DNA from: Paroedura picta
Lineage: Eukaryota; Chordata; Lepidosauria; Squamata; Gekkonidae
DNA: 64,000 nt
Reading direction: 5' to 3'
Assembly (NCBI RefSeq): GCF_049243985.1
Contig: NC_135384.1
Location: 12,582,501 to 12,646,500, forward strand
Position numbers and translations under genes: made by a program
Notes under the pieces: generated by a model
What the model saw: the letters and a program-made list of their open reading frames with translations, nothing else
What the model was told of the DNA's origin: nothing
Databases searched by the model: none
Shown: positions 11,031-21,229 of the stretch, piece by piece
How positions within the stretch are numbered: position 1 is the first letter of the stretch
Layout of the letters: the number at the start of each line of letters is the position of its first letter

Positions 11031-11454
11031 GTGGAATACTGGTCTCTGACACAGACAGAATTATTGTCTTGGACCTGTGATGCAAGATACCTTCCTTTGG
11101 AGCTAGAAGACCTTAAGGGATCATAGCTGGAAGATGATCTCAATGTGTTCTGTCTCCTAATTGCATTACTTGGTTTCAAATCATATGCGTTCCAAATGGA
11201 AACTATACCTCCAAGCATCACATTTTCAGTCCTCACAGCTGTGTGTTGGAAGAAGGGGAAGGAGAAAAAAAAATTCCTCTATTCACAAACTTCTTCTTGG
11301 GCTTCACAGAATGGGGGGGGGACTTTACTGTCTATTATATTATATACCCCCCAAATTACAAAAACAATACAGAAAAAACACCAGAAAAGATAATTTCAAC
11401 ACAATTTTCACAGATGAGCTTGGTTGGAACTGTTTTGGGAATAATGTTCAAAAT

Positions 11455-12335
11455 CAGTGAGCTTTAACATTGCAGTTCTACTGTATACATTTGTATTGTA
11501 TAGAAATTTATTTACATCAGTTGTAAGTCACCCTGAGTCCACTTTGGTGTGAGATGACTCAGAAATGCAATCCAATAAATAAACAAACAAATGTCTTTGT
11601 TTCTCATTCTATAATGAACATATTCAGCAATGGAGATAATAGAAATGTGCAAAAACGGTATTAAGATCTGACGATCTGTTAGCAAGGAGCCTTAAGTAAG
11701 CCAACATTCCACTGAAAAAAAGCAGGGACACCACAGTGAGATGGGGAATGCAGGTGGAGAGGGCCTTTTTCCGACCATGCACAGAAGGCATTTGGAGAAA
11801 TATTGCAAAAATCTCCATGTAGGTGGTGATGGTGAAAATAAAGCATTCTCTTCCTATGGTAAAACTCAATACAATAAGTCCAACTTCAATTAGATATAAG
11901 TCTGAACATGGGAATCTTTGGGTGTTCACAAGAGAACCGACTGATCCTTTTGGAGCAAAAGGTGATAGTAAAAGTTCTACAGCTGTGTAATATGTCATAA
12001 AGAGTACAAGCAATCCATGCCCTGGCTGTCATCTGAAAGCAAGCTCCTTCATGCATAATGGTGCCATATTGCAATGGACTGCAGATAGTAGCATACCTAT
12101 CATGGGCCATTACTGTCATGATGGCAAAATTTGACAACAACCCCCCCCCCCCCGGGAGAAGTAGAAACGTACTTGAGCCACATATCCTGCAGAAGAAATT
12201 AACTGGGTGTTCAGGTGGGAAAGCTTTAGGTACTCTGAGAGAAACTAAACTAAGGGCTGGAACTGCCAAGTTCATTAGGAAGAAGTACATAGGAGTGTGC
12301 AGATGATGATAGAGCACTACATCGATGCCAGAAAT
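11455..12335 (-). pseudogene. Olfactory receptor pseudogene, family 14-like
   Basis: Two minus-strand frames carry OR14 sequence in order. LHTPMYFFLMNLAV, MAHDRYATIC and TFTITFCS lie in one frame (11886-12317). CSDLYLIEVGL, KKALSTCIPHLTVVSLL and LAYLRL lie in another (11624-11900). The reading frame is lost near 11900-11990 and again before the NPFIY region, whose remnant ends RMRNKD near 11593. A C-rich run at 12141-12153 disrupts TM3. The N-terminus through TM1 is missing beyond about 12335. A LINE tail splits the last codons at 11479-11591, and the residual C-terminus (AMLKLTD) resumes at about 11455-11478. The nearest relatives here are the receptors at 13899 and 19017. Confidence 0.85.
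11479..11591 (+). mobile_element. L2-like LINE 3' tail inserted in the OR pseudogene
   Basis: The text TTGTAAGTCACCCTGAGTCC and the (AATAAA)-like tail AATAAATAAACAAACAAAT are typical of L2-class 3' ends. OR sequence homologous to the last coding codons continues on both sides (CTTTAACATTGCAGT left, GTCTTTGTTTCTC right), so this is a short insertion inside the former coding exon. Confidence 0.65.
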
Positions 12336-12483
12336 GACTACATCTTAACTCACCATGCTTGTTGCCAATGAATTTGTACATGAAATTGTGTCTTTCACAA
12401 GTCACCTATCATGTTTTCAGCAGATATAGAGAAATGCAAAATTGCAAAAACTGAGGAAATTAAACCATGCAATTGAAGAAGCA

Positions 12484-12633
12484 GAAGAAGAAGAAGAAGA
12501 ATTGGTTCTTATATGGTGCTTTTCTCTACCCGAAGGAGTCTCAAAGTGGCTTACAGTCATCTTCCCTTTTTTCTCCCCACAACAGACACCCTGTGAGGTG
12601 GGTGAGGCTGAGATAGCCCTGATATTACTGAAG
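12484..12633 (-). repeat. Sauria-like SINE, 3' part only
   Basis: This is the 3' half of the SINE described at 5684, in reverse orientation, beginning with (GAA)n and GAATTGGTTCTTATATGG. It ends where the next full SINE copy begins, so the two are either tandem or a SINE inserted into a SINE. Confidence 0.75.
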
Positions 12634-12908
12634 AAGAAGAAGAGTTGGTTCGTATATGCCGCTTTTCTCTACCCGAAGGAGGCTCAAAGCGGCTTACAAT
12701 CGCCGTCCCTTTCCTCCCCCCACAACAGACACCCTGTGAGGGAGATGAGGCTGAGAGAACCCTGATATCACTGCTCATTCAGAATAGCGTTATCAGTGCT
12801 GTGGCAAGCCCAAGGTCACCCAGCTGGCTGCATGTGGGGGAGTGCAGAATCGAACCTGGCATGCCAGATTAGAAGTCTGCATTCTTAACCACTACACCAA
12901 ACTGGCTC
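12634..12908 (-). repeat. Sauria-like SINE, near full length
   Basis: It runs from the (GAA)n tail at left to the tRNA-like head (ACCACTACACCAAACTGGCTC) at right. It appears to have inserted into, or next to, the 3' part of an older copy at 12484-12633, separating that copy from its head. Confidence 0.85.
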
Positions 12909-12933
12909 TAAGATAAGATACTGAACTCAGCTC

Positions 12934-13155
12934 ATTAGGACAGTTGGTGTGGTCCAGCACTGGAACATCAGCTTGGTGTGCAAAGGGTCCCAGGTTCCAT
13001 CTCAGGCATCTCAAGCTAAAAGGAATAGGTGATCAATGACATGAAAGACCTCTGCTTGTTGACACCCTGAGGAGCTGCTTGCTGCCTGTGTAGATCAGAC
13101 AGATCTTAATAGCTCAAAGGTCTGACTCAGTATAATTCAATCTCCTCTGTGTTGG
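12934..13155 (+). repeat. Old tRNA-derived SINE of a second type
   Basis: AGCTTGGTGTGCAAAGGGTC, CCCAGGTTCCATCTCAGGCA, TGAAAGACCTCTGCTTG and GGTCTGACTCAGTATAA follow the order of a tRNA-headed SINE common in lizards and snakes. It is diverged from any intact copy. No A/B box arrangement suggests a working tRNA gene. Confidence 0.6.
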
Positions 13156-13559
13156 TGTGGACTAGAGTGTGCTTGTTTGTGTGTGGTACACAGAAAAAAA
13201 TACTGGAAAAAATTACGGGAGATAAGATGTCTTCATCTGAAGCTATAAGATCCCATAAAAACAAGGCAGAGCTGGACCAACCCTATTCCCTAATAATTTT
13301 AAAACTTAAATCTTAAATCCATGCAACTGGGTATGGATAAAAAGGGAGAGTGAAAATCCTCTTCCTGTCCCATCACCTTCTGCTTGTACTTCATAAAATC
13401 TACAACATTATTTCTGGTATATTATTTCTTGAGTATTATATCATGCATAGCACAAGGTACAATAGACACAATACATTAGACAAGAGAATTCAGTCTGGTT
13501 TTACTAGAAGAATGTTGCTGGAGCAGATTTTGAGGGAATGTCCACAATCAGGAGGAGAA

Positions 13560-13903
13560 TAGATGCCTTCGAATTATGGTGTCGGAGACGAATGTTGCGA
13601 ATACCGTGGACAGCCAAAGTTACCAACAAGAGAGGAGCAAACCAACTATGTAATTAGAATGGAAGATATTACGGCTGAAGCTCACTTACTTTGGACACAT
13701 CATGCAATCAAACTCATTAATGCTCGGCATGGTCAGCGGCAAAAAGAAACGTGGCCGCCAAAAAATCCACTGGCTCGACACGATCAAAGCCGATACAGGG
13801 AACCAATTAAAAGAAGCAGTCAGAGACAGGGATGCATAGCGAAGACTTTCCTATAGAATCGCAGAGGGTCGGACACGACTGAACAGATAACATCATCATC
13901 ATC
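13560..13903 (+). mobile_element. BovB (RTE) LINE 3' end
   Basis: The plus strand encodes the end of a BovB-type ORF (IPWTAKVT, then CRRKKKR/GRQK.HWLDTIKADTG text across frames). It closes with GGTCGGACACGACTGAACAG and a (CAT)n tail, the characteristic RTE/BovB end. The frame is disrupted. Its tail runs into the last codon of the receptor at 13899. BovB abundance is typical of squamates. Confidence 0.8.
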
Positions 13904-14816
13904 CAAACTCAGTGAGCTTTGACAAAGCAGTCTTGAGGTCTTTGTTTCTCATGCTATAGATGAATGGATTCAGCAGCGGGGGCAACATAGCATAGATCAC
14001 AGCAAAAAAGAAATCAAAATCTGAGGATCTGTTAGCAGGAGGCCTTAAGTAAGCAAACACCCCAGTGAAAACCAACAGAGACACCACAGTGAGGTGGGGA
14101 ATGCACGTGGAGAGGGCTTTCTTCTTACCCTGCACTGAAGGCATTTGGATGAGTGTTGAAAAAATCTGAACGTAGGTTATGATGATGAAAATAAAACACC
14201 CTCCTCCTATGGTAAAACTCAAAATAAGAAGCCCAACTTCAACGATATATAAATCTGAACATGCAACTGTTAGTAGCTTTGGAACTTCACAAAAGAACTG
14301 ATTGATCCGATTGGAGCAGAAGGTGATGGCAAAAGTGCAACTGGTGTGTAAAATGGCATTAAGAGTACCAGCAATCCATGCGCTGGCTGCCATCTGGATG
14401 CAGGCTCCTTCATGCATTTTGGTCTCATACAGCAATGGACTGCAGATAGCAACATACCGATCATGGGCCATTAGTGTTAGGATTGCAAAATTTGACCCTC
14501 CAAAGAAGAAGAAGAAAAATACTTGAGCCACACATCCAGCATAAGAAATAGATCTGGTGTTCAGGAGGGAATTCACCATAGCTTTAGGTACCATGATAGA
14601 AACTGAGCCAAAGTCCAAAACAGCCAAGTTCATTAGGAAGAAATACATGGGGGTGTGCAGATGGTGATCAAGCACTACAGCAATGATGATGAGAAGATTG
14701 GCAGTCACTGTAGTTACATATACTACTAAGAAGACAAAGAAATGTAAGAGCTGTAGTTCTCGGACCTCTGAAAATTCCAGGAGCAGAAATTCAGATGGAG
14801 AGGTGATATTGGGCAT
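13899..14816 (-). CDS. Olfactory receptor, family 14-like (OR-C, 305 aa)
   Basis: This is an intact receptor with glycosylation site NIT at 3-5, LHTPMYFF at 53-60, MAHDRYVAIC at 116-125, loop-2 cysteines 167, 176 and 186, KALSTCIPH at 233-241 and NPFIYSMRN at 283-291. TM1 has AN at 39-40 where the others have GN, and there is an extra Cys at 160. The start is the ATG at 14816, after the acceptor GTCCTACAG (exon opens at 14845). The protein stops right after LTEFG, shorter than its relatives (309-321 aa). The stop codon lies in the (CAT)n tail of the adjacent BovB insertion, read on the minus strand as TGATGATGATG. The insertion therefore seems to have trimmed the cytoplasmic tail by a few residues, outside the helix-8 core, so function may be kept. 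Confidence 0.95.
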   Translation of the reverse strand: MPNITSPSEFLLLEFSEVRELQLLHFFVFLVVYVTTVTANLLIIIAVVLDHHLHTPMYFFLMNLAVLDFGSVSIMVPKAMVNSLLNTRSISYAGCVAQVFFFFFFGGSNFAILTLMAHDRYVAICSPLLYETKMHEGACIQMAASAWIAGTLNAILHTSCTFAITFCSNRINQFFCEVPKLLTVACSDLYIVEVGLLILSFTIGGGCFIFIIITYVQIFSTLIQMPSVQGKKKALSTCIPHLTVVSLLVFTGVFAYLRPPANRSSDFDFFFAVIYAMLPPLLNPFIYSMRNKDLKTALSKLTEFG

Positions 14817-15099
14817 TATGTCCTCAATATATAGCTGCAATCTTCCTGTAGGACATGGTCAGAGAAACCATTTTAGTCTACTACAATCATTCCCTACTCA
14901 CACACTGATTTTCTAGTAGCTTGGAAACTTGTTTCTTCTCCAAACCTTTTCAGTGTAGGTTTCCTATCTTCATTTCTGCTGAAGTTCTCTCCTCAGATAT
15001 CTTTTCTTCATTCTTGATGTGGATGTGGACCAATGGGTGAATAACATGATTTCAGATCTGTGACAAAAGAGAGGAGATCTGGTTCCATTTCTTCTACAT

Positions 15100-15290
15100 C
15101 TGTTTAAATTCATGTATTCACTTGCCCAAGGCAGAGCTTAATTTATGTTCTGTTCTTAGCAACTTACTCCCCAGAGCTTACCTCACTTAACTGCTAAATG
15201 ATGCTGAAGCTTTTTTCCTCTGCTGTATTGTTTCTTTTTTCTATTGTTATAACTAACCTTAGTAGATAATTAGTACAGCATGGCTGTCCA
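15100..15290 (-). promoter_or_regulatory. Conserved OR upstream module of OR-C
   Basis: Same module as at 1-310: TATA-like AATTTATG at 15140-15147 (CATAAATT on the minus strand), EBF-like ACTCCCCAGAG about 15165-15175, and a homeodomain-type GATAATTAG about 15265-15273. The nearest edge is about 0.3 kb from the ATG, the most compact arrangement in the window. Confidence 0.5.
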
Positions 15291-15954
15291 TGAAATAAAA
15301 TCAAACACATCTAAGCAAAACCTTCATCTACCACAGTATTAGAGCTCTTCCACATTGCTACCATGCACCCACAGGAAAGGTCCCGCAACAGCTTTAGAGT
15401 TAGGCCTAGGTTTATTAAAATTTTAAGTTCAAGTGTATAAAAAGTTTTTAAAAAATGCTTTCTTATTGACCTTCTCTGATTCTCCCAAGTTCTTTACTAA
15501 TGACTGGGCAGATCAAGTGGCTGCCAGCTTGCTTTGGTATTCTCAATGCAGCTTGCTTTTCTTCACTATTAGGCCTGTGCAGAGAAATGTTAATCAACAC
15601 ACTCTGCCTATACTTAGCATGTACATATAAGGGAGGATGCTGAATCCTGCAAGTGCAATCACTATGCAGACTGGGCCAGGAGCCCAGACTCCTCTCTGTG
15701 CATGAAGGGGAGTTTACCAGCAAAGCACCCTCTAAAGAATATTACTGATGCATCTTTAGCATAGTATGACTAGACCAGTGAGTTTGCCCAGACATGTATG
15801 TGTGGCACAGATAGAATTGGTCTGCTGTGATAAGTTATCATATTCCCCTGGGAGGATTTTGGTTCATGCAGTGTGACCTGATTAATTGCACAAGGGGTCT
15901 GGTCATCCTGGAGTGAGTTAACCATGGTCTAATGGTCTCTGGCAGTTTAATCAT

Positions 15955-16040
15955 AGAATCATAGAGTTGGAAGGGACCATACAGGCCATCTAGTCCAACC
16001 CCCTGCTCAACGCAGGATCAGCCCTAAGCATCCTAAAGCA
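15955..16040 (-). repeat. CR1 3' end
   Basis: AATCATAGAATCATAGAGTT, then GGAAGGGACCATACAGGCCA, is the antisense of the CR1 3' end with its ATTCTATGATT tail. It is well preserved and 5' truncated. The same subfamily recurs at 20940. Flanking stretches 15420-15950 and 16040-16600 show nothing I can name. Confidence 0.8.
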
Positions 16041-16619
16041 GGATTGTTAATATCTGTGATAGACTTCAGTGCTATTTATCACACTTGTGTTCATTCTTTT
16101 CCTAATTCATTTACTTCCGTTGGCCATTTTCCAAGTCTTGAATGCTGGATCATGAAGCCTGCTTTTACACTATGGCTCATCACACCCGTCATACAGGTAA
16201 CAATGCAAATGTTGCAATTACCTGAGAAAACCCTTCTATGAATGATCTCACTCTGGAGTTTTCTCAATAAAATAGTCAAGGATCCATTGTCACAGTATTT
16301 CTACAACCATTAATGATTCTCTGTTTTTTTCATACCTATGGTTAATTAAAACACATTGTTTTGGGGGCTAATCACCCACATCTGGCATTATGATACAAAT
16401 GTAGCTTTTTAAATGGATCCACTGTTGTGTACAGCATTCCTGGATCCAAACCACTCATGCAGCTAACATTGGTTATCTGCTCTTCGCTTTTTCAAAATTC
16501 TACACATTGGAAGATAGTTATTTACATTTCAACCCTTTCTTCTGCTATGCTTGTTAGTTTAAATAGTGTAAAAGTGTGCTAGAACCTTTATTTTTGTTTT
16601 CTGGCTCAGATACACCCCT

Positions 16620-17720
16620 GCACAGGTGGAGATTTATTTTGTTGCCCCTCTTACATGTGTAGGGGGGAAGATGTTGGAACCTATGGGGTGCCTCAGGGGG
16701 CAATACGCTCCCCCATGTTTTTCAACATCTACATACGCCCTCTTGCCCAGCTGGTACAGACTATCTGGCTGGGCTGTCATCAATATGCAGATGACACCCA
16801 GCTCTATCTCCTGATAGGCAGCTGGCCAGACTCCCCCCCCCCCCCATAACATTTGCCAGTTGTTTGGAAGCAGTGGCTTGATGGCTCAGGCACAGCCACC
16901 TGAAACTCAACCCCTCCAAGATGGCTGGGGGAAGAGGACAGGATCAGGCAGCGCGTCTCCCATGCCTGGACAGTGTGCAACTAACACCTGCACCAACCAC
17001 AAGGGATTTGGAGGTGATCTTTGATGTTTCCCTTATCATGGAGACTCAGATCATGAAGGTAGCTCATAGGCGTTTTTCCACCTGTGCCAATTTTGACTAC
17101 TAGCACCCTACCTGTCCTTGGGCCATCTGGCCACTGTGATTCATGCAATAGTCACTTCCAGACTGGATTTCTGTAACTCACTCTACAAGGGCCTACCCTT
17201 GGCTTTGACCCAGAAACTTCAGCTGGTTCAAAATGTGGGTGTCAGGGTCCTTACTAGGACCCCTTTGAGGTCTCATATTCAAACAGTATTGAAACAACTG
17301 CACTGGCTACCAGTCTGCTTCCAGATCAATTTCAAGGTTTTGGTTTTAACATTCAAGGCTATACACGGCCTGGGTCCTACCTATATGAGGGACAGCTTGT
17401 CTGCTTATGCCCTCTGCAGGGCCCTCTGCTCTGAAGATAGGAATCTGTTGGTTGTCCTGGGCCCCCAGGAAGTCTGCCTGGCCTCTACATGGCCTTGGCT
17501 CCTTCCTGGTGGAATAAGCTCCCAGAAGAGCTAAGGGCCCTGACAGAGCTGTCTTAAGTTCCACAGGGTCTGGAAGATGGAGCTCTTTCACCAGGCATTT
17601 GGTTGAGGCTGGGAGGTGGTGGTTGACCGGAGTTTGATCAGGGGTCCCACCCTAGCTATGCATCCCTTGAACTGTAATAAGTCTTTCAATTTAACAACAA
17701 CCTTTGTGGGAAGCCTTAAA
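16620..17720 (+). mobile_element. L2-type LINE, reverse transcriptase remnant
   Basis: The plus strand carries RT motifs in order: GVPQGAIRSPMFFNIYIRPL, then CHQYADDTQLYL with the catalytic YADD, then further on SRLDFCNSLYKGLP, QKLQLVQNVGVRVL and LHWLPV, the usual C-terminal order of L2 (CR1-L2 group). The frame is broken at several points, including a C run near 16840. The 5' part is missing. It is likely old. Confidence 0.85.
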
Positions 17721-17774
17721 TGTTTCTTCTCTACCACAACCCTGTCCAAAGTAGCTCTTTCTGCTGATCTTTAT

Positions 17775-17995
17775 ACTATGAAGATGAGCTGTAATTCCAG
17801 GAGCTCTCCAGCTTGGCTACTCCTGGGTTGGAAATATTCCTGGAGTTTTGGAGGTGGGACTTCAAAATCATACAATGCCTCAGAGTACAGCCTTCAAGGA
17901 GGCCACGAGTGTGCTTCTGGGCCTGGGGGAAAGGAAGCCTTCCCCCAGCCCCAAAAGCACACCTAGTACCCATTTACAAGTACAATGGGCTTGGT
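17775..17995. repeat. Unassigned repeat-like segment
   Basis: TGTAATTCCAGGAGCTCTCC...GTTGGAAATATTCC resembles a common reptile interspersed repeat I cannot name. CTGGGGGAAAGGAAGCC, then CTTCCCCCAGCCCC, forms an imperfect inverted pair. The right edge reads CAATGGGCTTGGTCCCTAG, matching text at 43935-43955. Confidence 0.3.
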
Positions 17996-18002
17996 CCCTA
18001 GT

Positions 18003-18195
18003 TGCCATATATTGCAAAGGACTGCAGTTGGAAAAATAGCAATTATGTTCCATCATTGTTGGGGTGTATTTATAAAATCTGACCCTCCCCAAAGAGGAAA
18101 TCAAAAACCTGAGCAAATGGTCCCATATAAGAATTCCACCTGCTGTTTATGAGACAGTTGGCCATAGATGACAGAAATCAGAATGTCACATTCTA
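18003..18195 (-). pseudogene. Ancient olfactory receptor relic (TM2-TM3 part)
   Basis: Aligned by eye to the receptor at 19017 on the minus strand, blocks stay in order: GCCAACTGTCTCATAAACAG (relative: GCCAACTCACTTCTGAACAC), GCTCAGGTTTTTGAT, GAGGGTCAGATTTTAT, and the region before MAHDRY ending CTGCAGTCCTTTGCAATAT. Translation keeps only scraps such as GGSDF, with stops and shifts throughout. It is a true but very old receptor fossil, probably the third minus-strand member between the pseudogene and OR-D. Confidence 0.65.
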
Positions 18196-18199
18196 AGTA

Positions 18200-18400
18200 A
18201 GCAAATAGTTTTTTAGTTTATTTATTTGACTTATTACTCACCATTCCCAGCAAACTGGCTCGTGGTAAGTTACAGTAAGAAAACTCCCACAATAAAATAA
18301 AACAATCACCCAACCTTAAAACCCTTTCCTCCCAAGCAGCAAAGTCCTGAACGTCACCCCCTTGCTCAACAGCCTCCAACCTAATGCCACAGGGGACATG
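18200..18400 (-). repeat. LINE 3' end-like fragment
   Basis: TTTATTTATTTGACTTATTA, CACCATTCCCAGCAAACTGG and CCACAATAAAATAAAACAAT follow the antisense layout of L2/CR1-group 3' UTRs. Only a tail is present and the family call is tentative. Confidence 0.4.
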
Positions 18401-18419
18401 TTCACGTAGTGTCATACTG

Positions 18420-19016
18420 GTGTTTCAAAGCACTGGACATGTCATCCTAACCCATTGAAAGAAATGAGTCATTTATTCTTTGTGTTCTCATTTTTTACAA
18501 ATGTACAAACATTTAAAAGACTGGGAAATAGAATAAATTCTGAAAATATATATCTTAAAAAACCCTCAAGACAAACTATAACAGTTTCATGCCATCCAAC
18601 ATCATGTCTGAAATCAATACATCTTAGCCCCCTATTTTTGTTTATAATGAAATAGCAAAAGAGTGTGTGATATCTACAATATGTGCCACCCACCTTGTTT
18701 TATGCTAGACTAGAAGAATGCAAAATGAGCAAAACGGGGGCATAGGATCTAATACTTTTGAATGGCGGAATAGTGATCTCTGCTACAAACAGAATTGTTG
18801 GCTTGGACCTATAGAGCTAGAAGACCTTATGGGATCATAGTGGAGGTGACCTCAATGACTTCTACCTCCTAACTGCAGTTATCTGTTCCTCATAGTTGAG
18901 TACTAAATGAAGGGGAAAGCAGAAAAGTACTCTAACCGTTCACAACATGTTGCTTGTTATTCACAGAATATTTTTTTAAGTATGTGTATACCTGAATATC
19001 ACCCAGACAAGACAGG
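18420..19016. other. Duplicated OR 3' flank (paralog of 10190-11455)
   Basis: GCACTGGACATGTCATCC, TTTTGTGCTAATC-like text, AATACTTTTGAA, GGCTTGGACCT and GCTAGAAGACCTTA.GGATCATAG occur in the same order as in 10190-11300, but without the 510-bp LTR. It is the 3' flank of OR-D and matches the 3' flank of the OR pseudogene, which shows these receptors arose by duplication including flanks. Confidence 0.65.
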
Positions 19017-19982
19017 TCAACACAATTTTCTCAGAAGAATATGGCTGGAGCTGGTTTGTGCACAATGTCCAAAATCAATGAGCTTTAACAATGCAGTCTT
19101 GATTTCTTTGTTTCTGATGCCGTAGATGAATGGATTCAGCAATGGGGGTAATATCGCATAGATCACTGCAAAAAGGATATTGAGATCAGATGATGTGCTA
19201 GCAGGAGGCCTCAAGTAAGCAAACACTCCAGTGATAACAAGCAGGGACACCACCGTGAGGTGGGGAATGCAAGTGGAGAGGGCTTTCTTCCGGCCGTGCA
19301 CAGAAGGCATTCGAAGTACTGTTGTGAAAATCTGCACGTAGGTTATGAGGATGAAAATAAAAGAACCTGCAACTACAGCACAACCCAATATTAGAAATCC
19401 CAATTCAATGACATATAAATTTGAACACGAGAGCGTTAGCATCTGGGGGAGATCACAATAGAACTGATTGATCTGATTGGAGCAAAAGGTCAGGGCAAAA
19501 GTGCCACTGGTGTGTAAAATGGCATTAAGAGTACCAGCAATCCATGCATAGCCTGCCATCTGGATGCAGGCTCCTCTGTGCATGATAGTCTCGTATAGCA
19601 AGGGACTGCAGATAGCAACATACCGATCATGGGCCATTACTGTTAGGATAGCAAAATCTGACCCTCCAAGGAAGAAGAAGAAAAATACTTGAGCCACACA
19701 TCCTGAGTAAGAAATGGACCGGGTGTTCAGAAGTGAGTTGGCCATAGCTTTAGGCATCAAGAGAGAAACTGTCCCAAAGTCCTGAACAGCCAAGTTCATT
19801 AGGAAGAAGTACATGGGGGTGTGCAGCTGATGATCGAGCACGACAGCAATGATGATGAGAAGATTGCCAGTTACAGCAGTCACATATATTGCTAAGAATA
19901 CAAAGAAATGTAGGATCTGTAATTCTCGGATATCTGAAAACTCCAGGAGCAAGAATTCAGATGTTGTGGTAAGATTGAGCAT
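19017..19982 (-). CDS. Olfactory receptor, family 14-like (OR-D, 321 aa)
   Basis: This is an intact receptor with NLT at 3-5, GN at 39-40, LHTPMYFF at 53-60, MAHDRYVAIC at 116-125, KALSTCIPH at 233-241 and NPFIYGIRN at 283-291 (Gly-Ile where most have Ser-Met). Loop 2 reads FYCDLPQ, with Tyr where the others have Phe. The start is the ATG at 19982, since the upstream open frame begins without an ATG and runs into an acceptor (GCCTACAG, exon from 20011). The C-terminus is longer than in OR-A to OR-C (GHCAQTSSSHILLRKLC) and ends in cysteine. Its nearest relatives here are OR-C and the pseudogene at 11455. It is the last minus-strand receptor before the orientation switch. Confidence 0.95.
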   Translation of the reverse strand: MLNLTTTSEFLLLEFSDIRELQILHFFVFLAIYVTAVTGNLLIIIAVVLDHQLHTPMYFFLMNLAVQDFGTVSLLMPKAMANSLLNTRSISYSGCVAQVFFFFFLGGSDFAILTVMAHDRYVAICSPLLYETIMHRGACIQMAGYAWIAGTLNAILHTSGTFALTFCSNQINQFYCDLPQMLTLSCSNLYVIELGFLILGCAVVAGSFIFILITYVQIFTTVLRMPSVHGRKKALSTCIPHLTVVSLLVITGVFAYLRPPASTSSDLNILFAVIYAILPPLLNPFIYGIRNKEIKTALLKLIDFGHCAQTSSSHILLRKLC

Positions 19983-20121
19983 TTTGCTGGCAATATTCAC
20001 TTGCAGGGTACCTGTAGGCAGAGTAAAGGAAACAGAGAAAATTCAGTAGCAGATCTGATCAGAATCCTATTTTGGTCCATTCAATGAGTCTTTCTCTCAC
20101 GTTTTCTTCTAATCACACAGT

Positions 20122-20411
20122 TAAAGGTAAAGGTAAAGGTATCCCCTGTGGAAGCACCGGGTCATGTCTGACCCTTGGGGTAATGCCCTCTAGCATTTTC
20201 ATGACAAACTCAATACGGGGTGGTTTGCCAGTGCCTTCCCCAGTCATTACCGTTTACCCCCCAGCAAGCTGGGTACTCATTTTACCAACCTCGGAAGGAT
20301 GGAAGGCTGAGTCAACCTTGAGCCGGCTGCTGGGATTGAACTCCCAGCCTTATGAGCAGAGCTTTCAGACTGCATATCTGCTGCCTTACCACTCTGCACC
20401 ACAAGAGGCTC
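20122..20411 (-). repeat. tRNA SINE with (CCTTTA)n-type tail
   Basis: Read on the minus strand it runs from a tRNA-like head (AGCCTCTTGTGGTGCAGAG) through CCGGCTCAAGGTTGACTCAG and GGTAAAATGAGTACCCAGC to a tail of CCTTTACCTTTAACT. Other copies lie at 43279, 49242 and 60952. Confidence 0.85.
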
Positions 20412-20939
20412 AATCACACAGTTAATAAATTCATATAAGGCAATAGTTATTTAAGATCTCTTGTTTGGCCATCTCACCCTGATAGCTAACCCTGAGGTGA
20501 ATAAGCAAAGAATGGGATAGGATTTATATAGCCACACTGCGTTTTATTCTTTAAAAATGTGTACGTTTTGAATGACCTTTGCCTCTTTCCATTTCTGGAA
20601 GACAAATGTATGCATGCACACCAAAGATAACATGCAGAATTAAACTTTGTTGGTGTTAAGGGTGCCATTGGAGTCAAATTCCCTTTATTTTTACTTCAAA
20701 CTTGGCAACCCATTCAAATTTAAGTTTCAAATCAACACGGGCTATGAGTGATTATAGGAAGTCTGGCACTGTTTCTCCAGGAACAATTGTTATAACACTG
20801 GTGTGATTTCAGTTTTGAAAGGATTTGTGATTAATGAAACACTTCTGGAGAACATAGTAATGATAGAAGAGTGGAAGGAGTACCTTTGAAATTGCGACAA
20901 TCATTTTACTCTCACACAAAGGTTTTCCAGTTCCAAGCT

Positions 20940-21035
20940 AATCATAGAATCATAGAGTTGGAAGGGACCATACAGGCCATCTAGTCCAACCTCCTGCTCA
21001 ATGCAGGATCAGCCCTATGCATCCTAAAGCATCCA
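20940..21035 (-). repeat. CR1 3' end
   Basis: It is the same fragment type as 15955-16040 (AATCATAGAATCATAGAGTT onward) and nearly identical to it, so both come from one CR1 subfamily. Confidence 0.8.
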
Positions 21036-21229
21036 AGAAAAGTGTGTATCATAGAGTACCTTGGAATCCAGTTTCTTCTGCAGACCTTTTTATCTTAGGT
21101 TCCCTGTCTCCATTTCTGCTGAAGCTCTGTCATCACGTACTGTTTCTTCCTTCTTGATGTTGATGTGGACCAATGGATAAATACCATTAATTAAGACTGT
21201 AACAGAGAATGTTTGGTTCCATTTCTTCT

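Noticed and set aside
10514-11236. ORFs of 64-129 aa overlapping the solo LTR
   Set aside because: They lie in an LTR and GC-rich context, match no domain and cross the LTR boundaries.
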